Source: JAPLMI01 sp043798375 (GTDB lineage Bacteria > Omnitrophota > Gorgyraeia > 2-01-FULL-45-10). From it: 61,753 nucleotides of DNA. This document shows, piece after piece, positions 1 through 7,524 of the stretch. Under the pieces are notes generated by a model. The model did no database searches, had not been told where the DNA came from, and worked only from the letters and a program-made list of their open reading frames with translations. The position numbers and the translations under genes were made by a program. Every line of letters starts with the position of its first letter. Within the stretch, counting starts at the first letter, position 1. The DNA is taken from the NCBI GenBank assembly GCA_043798375.1, contig JAZDOS010000038.1, positions 1 to 61,753 of the forward strand. The letters are read 5' to 3'.

Positions 1-81
1 TCTTCACATATGCGTACCGGCAGGCACACAAAATTCGATCGCTGGTTTGAAAAGCACGCAAATTTGCAAAAGAACGAATAG
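1..81 (+). CDS. possible 3' end of an upstream gene (partial)
   Basis: Frame 1 is open from the first base to a TAG at 79-81 and would encode 26 residues rich in His, Arg and Lys. I do not recognise the product. Parts of the stretch, such as the GGCACACAAAA run near 24-32 and the CGAGAGG near 94-100, resemble the right arm of the palindromic element at 10459-10692. The open frame may therefore be a repeat remnant rather than a real C-terminus. Confidence 0.2.
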   Translation, partial: SSHMRTGRHTKFDRWFEKHANLQKNE

Positions 82-142
82 GCCGCCTCGTCGAGAGGAG
101 CTAAAAATCAGGCATTTTTACCCGTTTTTCAGGAATTACTAA

Positions 143-1663
143 ATGATTATGAATAAGATCATTATATTCGACACGACGCTGAGGGACGGCGAGCAGTCGC
201 CGGGCGCGAGCCTCAATATCAATGAGAAACTCGAGATAGCCAGGCAGCTGGCTGTTCTGGGCGTGGATGTTATCGAAGCGGGATTTCCCGCTTCGAGCCC
301 CGGAGATTTCGAGGCCGTTAAGAACGTCGCGAAGAATGTCAGGGGGCCGGTAATATGCGGCCTGGCGAGAGCGCTCGAAAAAGACATCGACGCCGCGTAT
401 AACGCGGTGAAGGGCGCGGCCCGTCCGCGTATCCACGTATTTCTCGCGACTTCGAAGATCCACATGAAGTACAAGCTGAAGAAGGCCGAAGACGAGATCC
501 TGAAGCTGGCCGTTGCGGCGGTTAAATACGCGAAGCACAAGTGCGGCGACATAGAATTTTCGCCGGAAGACGCTTCTCGAACCGAAAGGGAGTTTCTTTA
601 CAAGGTGGTGGAAGCCGTAATTGAGGCAGGCGCGGCCACCGTAAACATTCCGGACACCGTCGGGTATTCGACGCCGTTCGAGTTTGCCTCAATTATAAAA
701 GGCATCAAAGACAACGTCCCGAATATCGGTAAAGCGGTAATAAGCGTCCACTGCCACAACGACCTGGGGCTTGGCGTGTCGAACTCGCTTGCCGCCGTGT
801 TGAACGGCGCAAGGCAGGTCGAGTGCACCATAAACGGACTGGGCGAGCGCGCCGGTAACGCGTCACTGGAGGAGATTGTAATGGCGATCAGGACGCGGAC
901 AGATATCTTTAAGGGCGTCTCCACGCTTATCAATACGAAAGAACTTTATAAGACGAGCAGGCTTGTTTCGAAACTGACCGGTATGCCGGTCCAGCCGAAT
1001 AAAGCGATCATCGGTTCGAACGCGTTCGCGCACGAGGCCGGTATCCATCAGGACGGCGTCCTGAAGGAAAGGATTACCTACGAGATCATGAGGCCCGAGG
1101 ATGTCGGCTTTGAATCTTCGAATATCGTCCTCGGAAAACATTCAGGCCGCCACGCGTTTACGGAACGCCTGAAAAAACTGGGGTTCAACCTTAATAAGGA
1201 ACAGATCGATAAGGCGTTCGACTCCTTTAAGGTGATCGCCGATAAGAAAAAAGAGGTCTTCGATGAAGACCTGGAGACGATAGTGGATGAAGAGATATCG
1301 AAGATCCCGGAGAGATTTCATCTCCTGCATTTCTACATCGCGTCGGGCGACCAGGTCAAGCCGCAGGCGAAGATATCGCTCAAGTTTAAGGCTAAGGCGC
1401 TTGAGGCATCCTCGACCGGTGACGGGCCGGTAGATGCCTGTTACAAGGCCGTCGATAAGATAATTGGAACAAGCGGCAGGCTTCTCGACTATCAGATAAG
1501 GAGCGTCACGAGCGGCAAGGACGCGCTCGGCGAAGTTTCCGTCAAGATAGAATCCGGGACCCGGATCGTTTCGGGGAGGGGAGCCTCTACAGATATCATC
1601 GAGGCGAGTATCAAGGCGTATCTTAGCGCCGTCAATAAGTTAATGTACCAGGTAAAGAGATAA
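143..1663 (+). CDS. leuA: 2-isopropylmalate synthase
   Basis: This cytoplasmic enzyme condenses acetyl-CoA with 2-oxoisovalerate, the first committed step of leucine synthesis. The N-terminal HMGL-type TIM barrel opens with FDTTLRDGEQSPG (about residues 9-21), which supplies the metal and substrate ligands. The second metal motif HCHND lies near residue 205, and GKHSGRHAF marks the linker. The last ~130 residues form the LeuA regulatory domain, normally the site of leucine feedback inhibition, with a recognisable STGDGPVDA. At 506 residues it has the usual bacterial length. A second ATG two codons downstream (149) is an equally possible start. No leader peptide or attenuator is visible upstream. 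The next gene, aroE, is separated by a repeat-filled gap. Confidence 0.95.
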   Translation: MIMNKIIIFDTTLRDGEQSPGASLNINEKLEIARQLAVLGVDVIEAGFPASSPGDFEAVKNVAKNVRGPVICGLARALEKDIDAAYNAVKGAARPRIHVFLATSKIHMKYKLKKAEDEILKLAVAAVKYAKHKCGDIEFSPEDASRTEREFLYKVVEAVIEAGAATVNIPDTVGYSTPFEFASIIKGIKDNVPNIGKAVISVHCHNDLGLGVSNSLAAVLNGARQVECTINGLGERAGNASLEEIVMAIRTRTDIFKGVSTLINTKELYKTSRLVSKLTGMPVQPNKAIIGSNAFAHEAGIHQDGVLKERITYEIMRPEDVGFESSNIVLGKHSGRHAFTERLKKLGFNLNKEQIDKAFDSFKVIADKKKEVFDEDLETIVDEEISKIPERFHLLHFYIASGDQVKPQAKISLKFKAKALEASSTGDGPVDACYKAVDKIIGTSGRLLDYQIRSVTSGKDALGEVSVKIESGTRIVSGRGASTDIIEASIKAYLSAVNKLMYQVKR

Positions 1664-1795
1664 ACTCTAAACTTAAAACACTAAACCCTAAATAAACACA
1701 AAACTCAAAGTCCAAAATTCAAAACATGACGATTTTTGAGTTTTGGATTTGAGGTTTTGAATTTGTTTAGAATTTAGAGTTTAGTGTTTATTTTT
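1664..1795. repeat. AT-rich inverted array of 7-bp units before aroE
   Basis: The gap between leuA and aroE is built from degenerate heptamers. The left half reads as TAAACTC, TAAACTT, AAAACAC, TAAACCC, then AAAACTC, AAAGTCC, AAAATTC. The right half reads as the complementary kind (GAGTTTT, GGATTTG, AGGTTTT, then TTAGAAT, TTAGAGT, TTAGTGT). The two halves can fold on each other into an imperfect cruciform. The repeat runs up to the aroE start codon. Confidence 0.75.
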
Positions 1796-2656
1796 ATGAC
1801 TATGGCTAAACTCAAATACGGCATAATCGGACATCCGGTCGGGCATTCCCTGTCGCCCGCCATGCAGAACGCGGCGTTCAGGGCCTGCGGGATAGAGGCG
1901 GAGTATGAATTGTTCGATGTCGCGCCGGCGGATCTGGAAGATTTTCTCCGGAATTTAAAATCGAAGAAAGTCTCCGGGGCCAATGTCACCATTCCGCATA
2001 AGATAAAGGTGAAAGAGCATCTTGACCGCAACGGGGCGCTCGACGCGAACGCCAGGCGGCTCGGCGCCGTAAATACGATAAAGGCCGCCGAAGACGGAAG
2101 TTTTTGCGGCTACAATACGGACGGGCCGGGGTTCTACCGGTCGCTGGTCGAGGACCTGGGTTTCGAGCCTGAAGACAGGACCGTATTCGTGCTTGGTTCG
2201 GGAGGCGCGGCATGCGCTATCGTCATGTATCTCGGAAACGGGCCGAGAAAGATCTTCATCTCGGATGTCGACAAAGAGAAAGCCGAAGCGCTCGCGAAGC
2301 ATTATAAGGAATATTACGATGAGAAGAAGATAGTTATCGTTAAAGACTCCGAGTTCAAGGATTCTTTGAAGAATAGCGACTTACTCATTAACGCGACGCC
2401 TGTCGGAATGAAAGAGCCCGATCCGTCGCCGGTCGATAAGGCTTTGCTGCGTCCGGGGCTGCGTGTCTATGACCTTGTTTACAATAGGCCGGTAACACAG
2501 CTTCTCAAAGAAGCGAATTCGATGAAATTGCATGCGGTAACCGGGCTCGGCATGCTTCTTTATCAGGGCGCGATCGCGTTTGAGGTATGGACAGGCAGGA
2601 AAGCGCCGATTGATGTAATGAAGAAGGCGCTCAGGGAAGCGTTGAAAGCGGGATAA
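1796..2656 (+). CDS. aroE: shikimate dehydrogenase (NADP+)
   Basis: Reduces 3-dehydroshikimate to shikimate in the aromatic amino acid pathway. The N-terminal substrate domain has the two shikimate-binding serines in HSLSP (residues 17-21), the catalytic lysine in NVTIPHK (Lys69) and the catalytic aspartate in YNTDG (Asp110). The Rossmann half carries the NADP loop GSGGAA (135-140) and the C-terminal LYQGAIAFE helix that touches shikimate. Three in-frame starts exist: GTG 1784 inside the repeat, ATG 1796 and ATG 1802. I prefer the ATGs because the GTG start would encode repeat-derived residues. It is one of three aro genes here, but aroC and aroK lie beyond the pilD pseudogene. Confidence 0.93.
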   Translation: MTMAKLKYGIIGHPVGHSLSPAMQNAAFRACGIEAEYELFDVAPADLEDFLRNLKSKKVSGANVTIPHKIKVKEHLDRNGALDANARRLGAVNTIKAAEDGSFCGYNTDGPGFYRSLVEDLGFEPEDRTVFVLGSGGAACAIVMYLGNGPRKIFISDVDKEKAEALAKHYKEYYDEKKIVIVKDSEFKDSLKNSDLLINATPVGMKEPDPSPVDKALLRPGLRVYDLVYNRPVTQLLKEANSMKLHAVTGLGMLLYQGAIAFEVWTGRKAPIDVMKKALREALKAG

Positions 2657-2661
2657 AAACG

Positions 2662-3447
2662 ATGGAAACGCTGATAGGGGTTTTCGTATTTATGTTCGGA
2701 GCGATAATCGGGAGCTTCCTGAATGTCTGCATATGCAGGATGCCCAAGAACGAATCGATATTATTTCCGATGTCGCATTGCCCGGGCTGCGGCCGCAGCA
2801 TCCTCTGGTATGATAATATCCCGATATTGAGCTATATGGTCATTGGGGCGCGCTGCAGGTTCTGCGGCGCATAGATATCTTTCAGGTATGTCCTTATTGA
2901 ATTCCTGACGGCAGCGTTTCTATTTTTATTATTTCTCGCGTTCGGAATAACGCCCAGATTCTTCGCTTACAGCATTTTCGTCTGCGGGCTCATCGTAGCG
3001 ACTTTCATAGATTTCGAGATACAGGAGATACCGGATACTGTTTCGATAGGCGGCATTGTTGTCGGGCTGGCGTCGGCCGTTATCTTTCCGTCGGTCTTCG
3101 ATACGGCCTCGAGGTTTGCGAGTATCCAGAACTCTTTTCTCGGCGCGGTAATAGGCGGCGGAAGCATTTACGCGACGGGGGTGCTGGGGTCGATCGCGTT
3201 TAAAAAAGAGGCTATGGGCGGTGGTGACGTGAAGCTTATGGCGATGATTGGCGCGTTCCTGGGGTGGAAGCTCGCTGTGTTTACATTTTTCGTCGCGCCG
3301 CTCTTCGGCTCCATCGTGGGAATAATCCTGAAACTGAAAGACGGCCGCGAGATAATTCCTTACGGGCCGTACCTGTCGCTCGCGGCGCTTGTCGCGGTCT
3401 TTTTCGGGAATAAGATTATCGGGATGTTCTTTGGGGGATTGTTTTAA
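2662..3447 (+). pseudogene. pilD: prepilin leader peptidase, interrupted by one in-frame TAG
   Basis: A type IV prepilin peptidase/N-methylase of the inner membrane that would cleave prepilin leaders. The first 70 codons carry GSFLNVC and the two CxxC pairs of the cytoplasmic zinc loop (CPGCGR, CRFCG). The frame then meets TAG at 2872-2874 and continues without shift to 3447. The continuation holds the first catalytic aspartate region (FIDFEIQEIPD) and the second (GGGDVK), plus the expected membrane helices. Many relatives have Gln or Pro at the stopped position, so a CAG to TAG change would explain it. The downstream half has no convincing start. TAG is used as a genuine stop by other genes here (gatC, fabZ), so recoding is unlikely. 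An assembly error cannot be excluded. Confidence 0.8.
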
Positions 3448-3481
3448 GGTCAAAATGAATCCGGTTGCGTTTTACGGTTGC

Positions 3482-3567
3482 GGTTGCGCCGCTCGTTACG
3501 TTGGTCGTCTTTCGGTTTTCGTTTTTACGATAGACGAATTACGAAATACGAAACGAGCCGCGCAACC
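3482..3567. repeat. inverted repeat with 7-bp units upstream of aroC
   Basis: The arms GGTTGCGCCGCTCGTT (3482-3497) and AACGAGCCGCGCAACC (3552-3567) are inverted copies with one mismatch. The loop includes three degenerate heptamers (ACGAATT, ACGAAAT, ACGAAAC). It occupies most of the gap between pilD and the aroC ribosome site. Confidence 0.75.
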
Positions 3568-3600
3568 GATAGACGTTTTACGAATAACGGGGAGGTAATT

Positions 3601-4725
3601 ATGCTCAGATACCTGACAAGTGGTGAGTCGCACGGAAAGTGCCTGCTGACCATACTCGACGGTATGCCGGCGGGATTGAAGATCCGGGAAGCATTGATAA
3701 ATGACGAGCTCCGCCGCCGCATGGCGGGCTACGGCCGCGGAAAACGGATGAAGATCGAATCCGACAGGGTCGAGATACTTTCGGGCATGAGAAGATCCGT
3801 CACGATCGGAAGCCCCATCGCCATGATGATTAAAAATACCGACCGGTCGATAGACAAATTACCGGCCGTCCTGGAGCCGCGGCCGGGGCACGCCGATCTT
3901 ACGGGAGCCTTGAAATACGATCTGAGAGATATTAGAAGCGTCCTCGAGCGCGCCAGCGCCCGCGAGACGGCCGCGAGGGTGGCTGTCGGCGCCGCGGCCA
4001 GGATCCTCCTGTCCGAATTCGGCATACGGATAACGAGCCACGTTATCATGATAGGCGCAATAATCTCGAAAGATGCCCGTTTAAGTTTCAACCGGATACT
4101 GGCCGTGTCGGAGCGCTCGCCGGTGAGGTGCGCGGATCCTCTGGCGTCGCGGCTTATGACGAAAGAGATCGACGCCGCGGTGAAAGAGGGCGATACGCTT
4201 GGCGGAGTCTTTGAAGTCATCATCGAAGGCGTGCCCGCGGGGCTTGGCAGCTTTACGCAGTGGGACAGGCGTATAGACGCGAATCTCGCCGGAGCGATCA
4301 TGTCGATCCCGGCGATAAAAGGCGTGGGGATAGGCCTGGGCTTCGAGGCCGCGGGGCGCAGAGGCTCGATGGCCCACGACGGGATATTCTATGATAAGCC
4401 GAAAGGTTTTTTCAGAAAGACCAATAATGCCGGCGGCATCGAGGGCGGCATGACGACCGGCGAGGATATTATAATCCAGGCCGGCATGAAGCCGATTTCG
4501 ACGCTCGCAAAACCTCTCGCAAGCGTAAACATAAAGACGAAGAGGCCGGTAAAGGCGGCGGTTGAGCGCTCGGATACTTGCGCCGTTCCGGCGGCAGGCG
4601 TTATAGGAGAGGCCGTATCCGCGATCGAGATAGCGAACGCAATGATCGAAAAGTTCGGCGGCGATTCGGTTGCCGAGATGAGGAGAAATTTCAAAGGATA
4701 TATGGAGCAGGTCAGGAAATTCTGA
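3601..4725 (+). CDS. aroC: chorismate synthase
   Basis: Converts 5-enolpyruvylshikimate 3-phosphate to chorismate using reduced FMN as a catalytic cofactor. Family signatures are in order: GESHG near the N-terminus, RPGHADL, the basic RSVLERASARETAAR block, GVGIGLGFEAA, and NNAGGIEGGMTTGE that binds FMN. The final KRPVKAAVERSDTC and helix complete the fold. The frame is open well upstream, but the start at 3601 fits best: GGGGAGGT lies 5 bases before it and family homology begins there. The stop overlaps the aroK start by one base (TGATG), implying translational coupling. At 374 residues it has normal length. Confidence 0.95.
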   Translation: MLRYLTSGESHGKCLLTILDGMPAGLKIREALINDELRRRMAGYGRGKRMKIESDRVEILSGMRRSVTIGSPIAMMIKNTDRSIDKLPAVLEPRPGHADLTGALKYDLRDIRSVLERASARETAARVAVGAAARILLSEFGIRITSHVIMIGAIISKDARLSFNRILAVSERSPVRCADPLASRLMTKEIDAAVKEGDTLGGVFEVIIEGVPAGLGSFTQWDRRIDANLAGAIMSIPAIKGVGIGLGFEAAGRRGSMAHDGIFYDKPKGFFRKTNNAGGIEGGMTTGEDIIIQAGMKPISTLAKPLASVNIKTKRPVKAAVERSDTCAVPAAGVIGEAVSAIEIANAMIEKFGGDSVAEMRRNFKGYMEQVRKF

Positions 4726-5234
4726 TGCGCAATATAATTCTCGTCGGTTTCATGGGGACCGGTAAGACTACTATCGCGACACGGCTTGCGAACAGGTTGA
4801 AGATGGGCTATGTCTCTACCGACGACCTGATCGAGAAACGCGAGAAGCGCACGATAAACGAGATATTTACCAGGGACGGCGAAGACCGCTTCCGCGATAT
4901 CGAAAGCGGGATTGCGCGCGAGGTATCCGGCATGGAGAACGCCGTTATCGACGCGGGCGGCGGCATTGTTCTTCGCGAAGAGAATATGGCCCTCTTTAAA
5001 TCTAACGGTATCGTGATATGCCTTACCGCCGACGTAGAAGTTGTGATGGAGCGGACGAAGAAGTACAAACACAGGCCGCTTCTCAATGTCGAAGATCCGA
5101 AGCAGAGGATAAGGACGCTTCTTGCCAGGCGCGCGCCTTACTACGCCAAGGCGGATCATTGTATAGATACGGGTAAGCTCACGGTGAAGCAGGTTGTGGA
5201 AGAGATCGTAAAAATTTCGGAGGCGAAGCGATGA
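4725..5234 (+). CDS. aroK: shikimate kinase
   Basis: Phosphorylates shikimate with ATP, two steps before aroC's reaction. The P-loop GFMGTGKT spans residues 8-15. STDDLIE near residue 32 gives the shikimate-binding aspartate, AGGG near 78 the substrate-binding glycines, and HRPLL the LID arginine. The protein has 169 residues, a normal length. I set the start at the ATG overlapping the aroC stop rather than at an upstream in-frame ATG lying inside aroC, because GFMGTGKT should lie close to the N-terminus. The stop overlaps the next gene (ATGA). Confidence 0.94.
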   Translation: MRNIILVGFMGTGKTTIATRLANRLKMGYVSTDDLIEKREKRTINEIFTRDGEDRFRDIESGIAREVSGMENAVIDAGGGIVLREENMALFKSNGIVICLTADVEVVMERTKKYKHRPLLNVEDPKQRIRTLLARRAPYYAKADHCIDTGKLTVKQVVEEIVKISEAKR

Positions 5235-5563
5235 CGCGCCAGGCGAGATTATGGGTCGGGGTTACGCTTTTTGTGATTCTTGCGATAAATTACGGGATCA
5301 TCGGGCTTCCTTTATACAGGAAGGCGATCAATCTCCACGATAAAGCGACGGCGATGCTCATGAAGCAGATAAAGAGCGGCAACGTGCTTAAGACGTCTGC
5401 CGAGGAAGATTATATCCTGGAGATCTTCAGGCGCGAAAAGGCGTCGATCGACAAGAAATTATTTATTTTGAACTCCGCGGCGATAACTCTGGTTATTCTA
5501 TTAGGAAGTTGGACCGCGTTTGGCCTTTTGGCGGGGAAAAAAAATGTCCGAGCTAAGGTATAA
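5231..5563 (+). CDS. small two-helix membrane protein of unknown function
   Basis: I do not recognise this 110-residue protein. It has one hydrophobic segment at about residues 8-27 and a second at 83-103, separated by a charged, probably helical stretch containing KAINLHDKATAMLM and EIFRREKASIDKK. A hairpin with an extracytoplasmic helical domain is the simplest topology. It starts inside the aroK stop codon (ATGA) and its end overlaps galT by 20 bases, so it is translated as part of the same operon. Nothing links it to shikimate or galactose metabolism beyond position. Confidence 0.7.
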   Translation: MTRQARLWVGVTLFVILAINYGIIGLPLYRKAINLHDKATAMLMKQIKSGNVLKTSAEEDYILEIFRREKASIDKKLFILNSAAITLVILLGSWTAFGLLAGKKNVRAKV

Positions 5564-6536
5564 TATTGTTTCAAGGGATTGGGTCGTGATAGCTGCCGAT
5601 CGGGCGAAGAGGCCGGACAGTTTTAAACGGCCCAAAGAAGAACGCGCTATACCCGAATACAGCGAAACGTGCCCGTTCTGTCCCGGAAAAGAAGGCGATA
5701 GGCATGACGAAACATATCGCCTCGGCGACAAAAACGCCTGGAAGGTAAGGGCTATATTCAATAAATATCCCGCGTTTTCACCCGACCAGAAAGAAGAGCG
5801 CAAGATCACAGGTATTCATAACAGTGTTACGGGTTACGGCCGGCACGAGGTTATCGTCGAAAATCCGGTCCACAACCGTATAATAGCGCTCGCGACGGAC
5901 GGGGAGGTCGAGAACATTGTCCGAACCTACAAAGAGCGCTACGATAAACTTTCGCCGATGAAAGGCATCGAGGCGATCACGATATTCAAAAACCACGGGC
6001 CCGGCGCGGGCTGTTCTCAGGAACATCCGCATTCACAGCTCGTGGCGACGCCTATTACGCCGCCGCAGACCAGGATCCGTATGGAGCAGGCGGCCGGATT
6101 TTTTGACGTGACAGGGAAATGCGTCTTCTGCCGGATGATGGAGGACGAGCTTGGCGCGAAAGAGAGGATGGTGCTCGAGACGGAAAATTTCATCGCTTTC
6201 TCGCCCTATGCCTCACCCGCGCCTTTTATCACATGGCTATTTCCGAAAAGGCATGCAGCTTCTTTCGACGGGATAAATGAAGAGGAGATACGGGATCTCG
6301 CGCGCGCCCTGAGAACGGTTTTACGCAAGCTTTATCTGGGTTTGGGTAACCCCGATTTCAACTATTGCCTTCGTTCGGTGCCTGTGAATGAGAAAAATGT
6401 CGAATATTTTCATTGGGGAATAACGATCGTCCCGCGTATTGCCCAGCCCGCAGGTTTCGAACTCGGAAGCGGCATATTCATAAATTCGTCCCTTCCCGAA
6501 CAATGCGCCAAATTTTTGCGGGATGTGCAGGTGTAG
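5544..6536 (+). CDS. galT: galactose-1-phosphate uridylyltransferase
   Basis: Transfers UMP between UDP-glucose and galactose 1-phosphate, or acts as a related nucleotidyltransferase of the same HIT-superfamily fold. Metal-type cysteines CPFC lie at residues 43-46. The active-site HPHSQ has His161 and the nucleophile His163, and NHGPGAGCSQEHPH is well conserved. A second CVFC pair and FHWGITIVPR lie in the C-terminal half. An upstream TTG in the same frame exists, but the ATG at 5544 places the conserved start MSELRYNIVSRDW correctly. The product of such GalT-like proteins in deep-branching bacteria is sometimes another sugar nucleotide, so substrate is inferred from family only. Confidence 0.88.
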   Translation: MSELRYNIVSRDWVVIAADRAKRPDSFKRPKEERAIPEYSETCPFCPGKEGDRHDETYRLGDKNAWKVRAIFNKYPAFSPDQKEERKITGIHNSVTGYGRHEVIVENPVHNRIIALATDGEVENIVRTYKERYDKLSPMKGIEAITIFKNHGPGAGCSQEHPHSQLVATPITPPQTRIRMEQAAGFFDVTGKCVFCRMMEDELGAKERMVLETENFIAFSPYASPAPFITWLFPKRHAASFDGINEEEIRDLARALRTVLRKLYLGLGNPDFNYCLRSVPVNEKNVEYFHWGITIVPRIAQPAGFELGSGIFINSSLPEQCAKFLRDVQV

Positions 6537-6571
6537 GATTTAACCATAAAGAAGCGGCGCTGATTACGGAA

Positions 6572-6609
6572 CTAATTAAAAAAGTTTCAAAAGAGGTGCC
6601 AGGCACCTT
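6572..6609. repeat. dispersed palindrome with core AGGTGCCAGGCACCT, copy 1
   Basis: The sequence reads CTAATTAAAAAAGTTTC, a short A-rich spacer, then the palindrome AGGTGCCAGGCACCT followed by T. A second copy with the same A-rich left flank lies at 22105-22142. Here the palindrome abuts the dprA start codon and could sequester its ribosome site. Confidence 0.8.
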
Positions 6610-7524
6610 ATGCTAATCAGAAAAATTACACCCAACGATGCGGAGTACCCGAAAAACTTGCGGAATATACATACGCCGCCGAAGCAGCTCTATGTTAACG
6701 GCACGCTATTGGAGTCCGATGAGATAGCGGTAGCTATAGTCGGATCTCGGCGCGCATCCGTCTATGGGCTGGAGACTGCCGGGAAGCTCGGTTTCGAGCT
6801 TGCCGCGCGAGGAGTGATGGTTGTAAGCGGGATGGCTGTCGGCATCGACTCCGCCGCTCACAGGGGAGCGCTTAAAGCGAAGGGCAGGACGATAGCGGTA
6901 ATGGGAAGCGGCCACAGCGTCATTTACCCGCCGCAAAACAAGAAATTGTACGAAGAGATCGCTAATACAGGCGCGGTCATCACCGAATATGAAGACGATA
7001 TGCCTCCCCTGGCGCAGAATTTCCCCGCCCGGAACCGCATAATAAGCGGGCTTTCGCTCGGGATAGTGGTGGTGGAGGCCGCGAGAAACTCAGGCGCGCT
7101 CATCACCGCCAACTTTGCGGCGGAACAGGGCAGGACCGTATTCGCCGTTCCGGGCAAGGTCTCGTCCGTTACGAGTTCGGGAACGAATGAGCTGATACGC
7201 GACGGCGCGTGCCTTATCCAATCGGTCGATGACATACTGCAGGAATTGTCGCTAACGCCTTCGATCGGGCCGGCCGAAGGAGTAAATTTGGATAAGATAG
7301 ATAAGTCGATAGAGTCCAAAACCAGAGCGTATATCTACAATTCATTGACCGAAGACGAGCGAAAGGTTTACAAAATATTGTCGGACGAACCGTTATATAT
7401 AGATGATATTTTTAACAAGACAGGTTTCGATTCTGCCAGGGGGTCGAAGGTCCTGTTGAACCTTGAATTAAAAAAGTTGATCGCGGAATTACCCGGTAAA
7501 AATTTCGTAAGAAAGGAAAACTAA
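6610..7524 (+). CDS. dprA: DNA-processing protein DprA (Smf)
   Basis: DprA binds incoming single-stranded DNA and loads RecA during transformation. The Rossmann-like core shows VGSRRASVYG, SGMAVGIDSAAH (the glycine-rich loop), PARNRIISGLS with the conserved arginine, and SGALITANFAAEQGR. The C-terminal ~70 residues look like the usual winged-helix domain (EDERKVYKILSDEP). At 304 residues it lacks the long N-terminal SAM domain of some homologs. It starts directly after a palindromic repeat and is followed one base later by topA, the common smf-topA-xer arrangement. Confidence 0.93.
   Translation: MLIRKITPNDAEYPKNLRNIHTPPKQLYVNGTLLESDEIAVAIVGSRRASVYGLETAGKLGFELAARGVMVVSGMAVGIDSAAHRGALKAKGRTIAVMGSGHSVIYPPQNKKLYEEIANTGAVITEYEDDMPPLAQNFPARNRIISGLSLGIVVVEAARNSGALITANFAAEQGRTVFAVPGKVSSVTSSGTNELIRDGACLIQSVDDILQELSLTPSIGPAEGVNLDKIDKSIESKTRAYIYNSLTEDERKVYKILSDEPLYIDDIFNKTGFDSARGSKVLLNLELKKLIAELPGKNFVRKEN

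Noticed and set aside
139..552. Antisense ORF opposite leuA
   Set aside because: It is the complement of a well-conserved gene, with no ribosome site and a composition explained by the codon bias of leuA.
2875..3447. Separate second gene for the C-terminal half of the prepilin peptidase
   Set aside because: There is no ribosome site or suitable start before the essential first aspartate region, and the frame is continuous across the TAG.
5520..5543. TTG start for galT adding eight residues
   Set aside because: The ATG at 5544 begins the conserved N-terminus. The extension lies in the membrane helix codons of the upstream gene.
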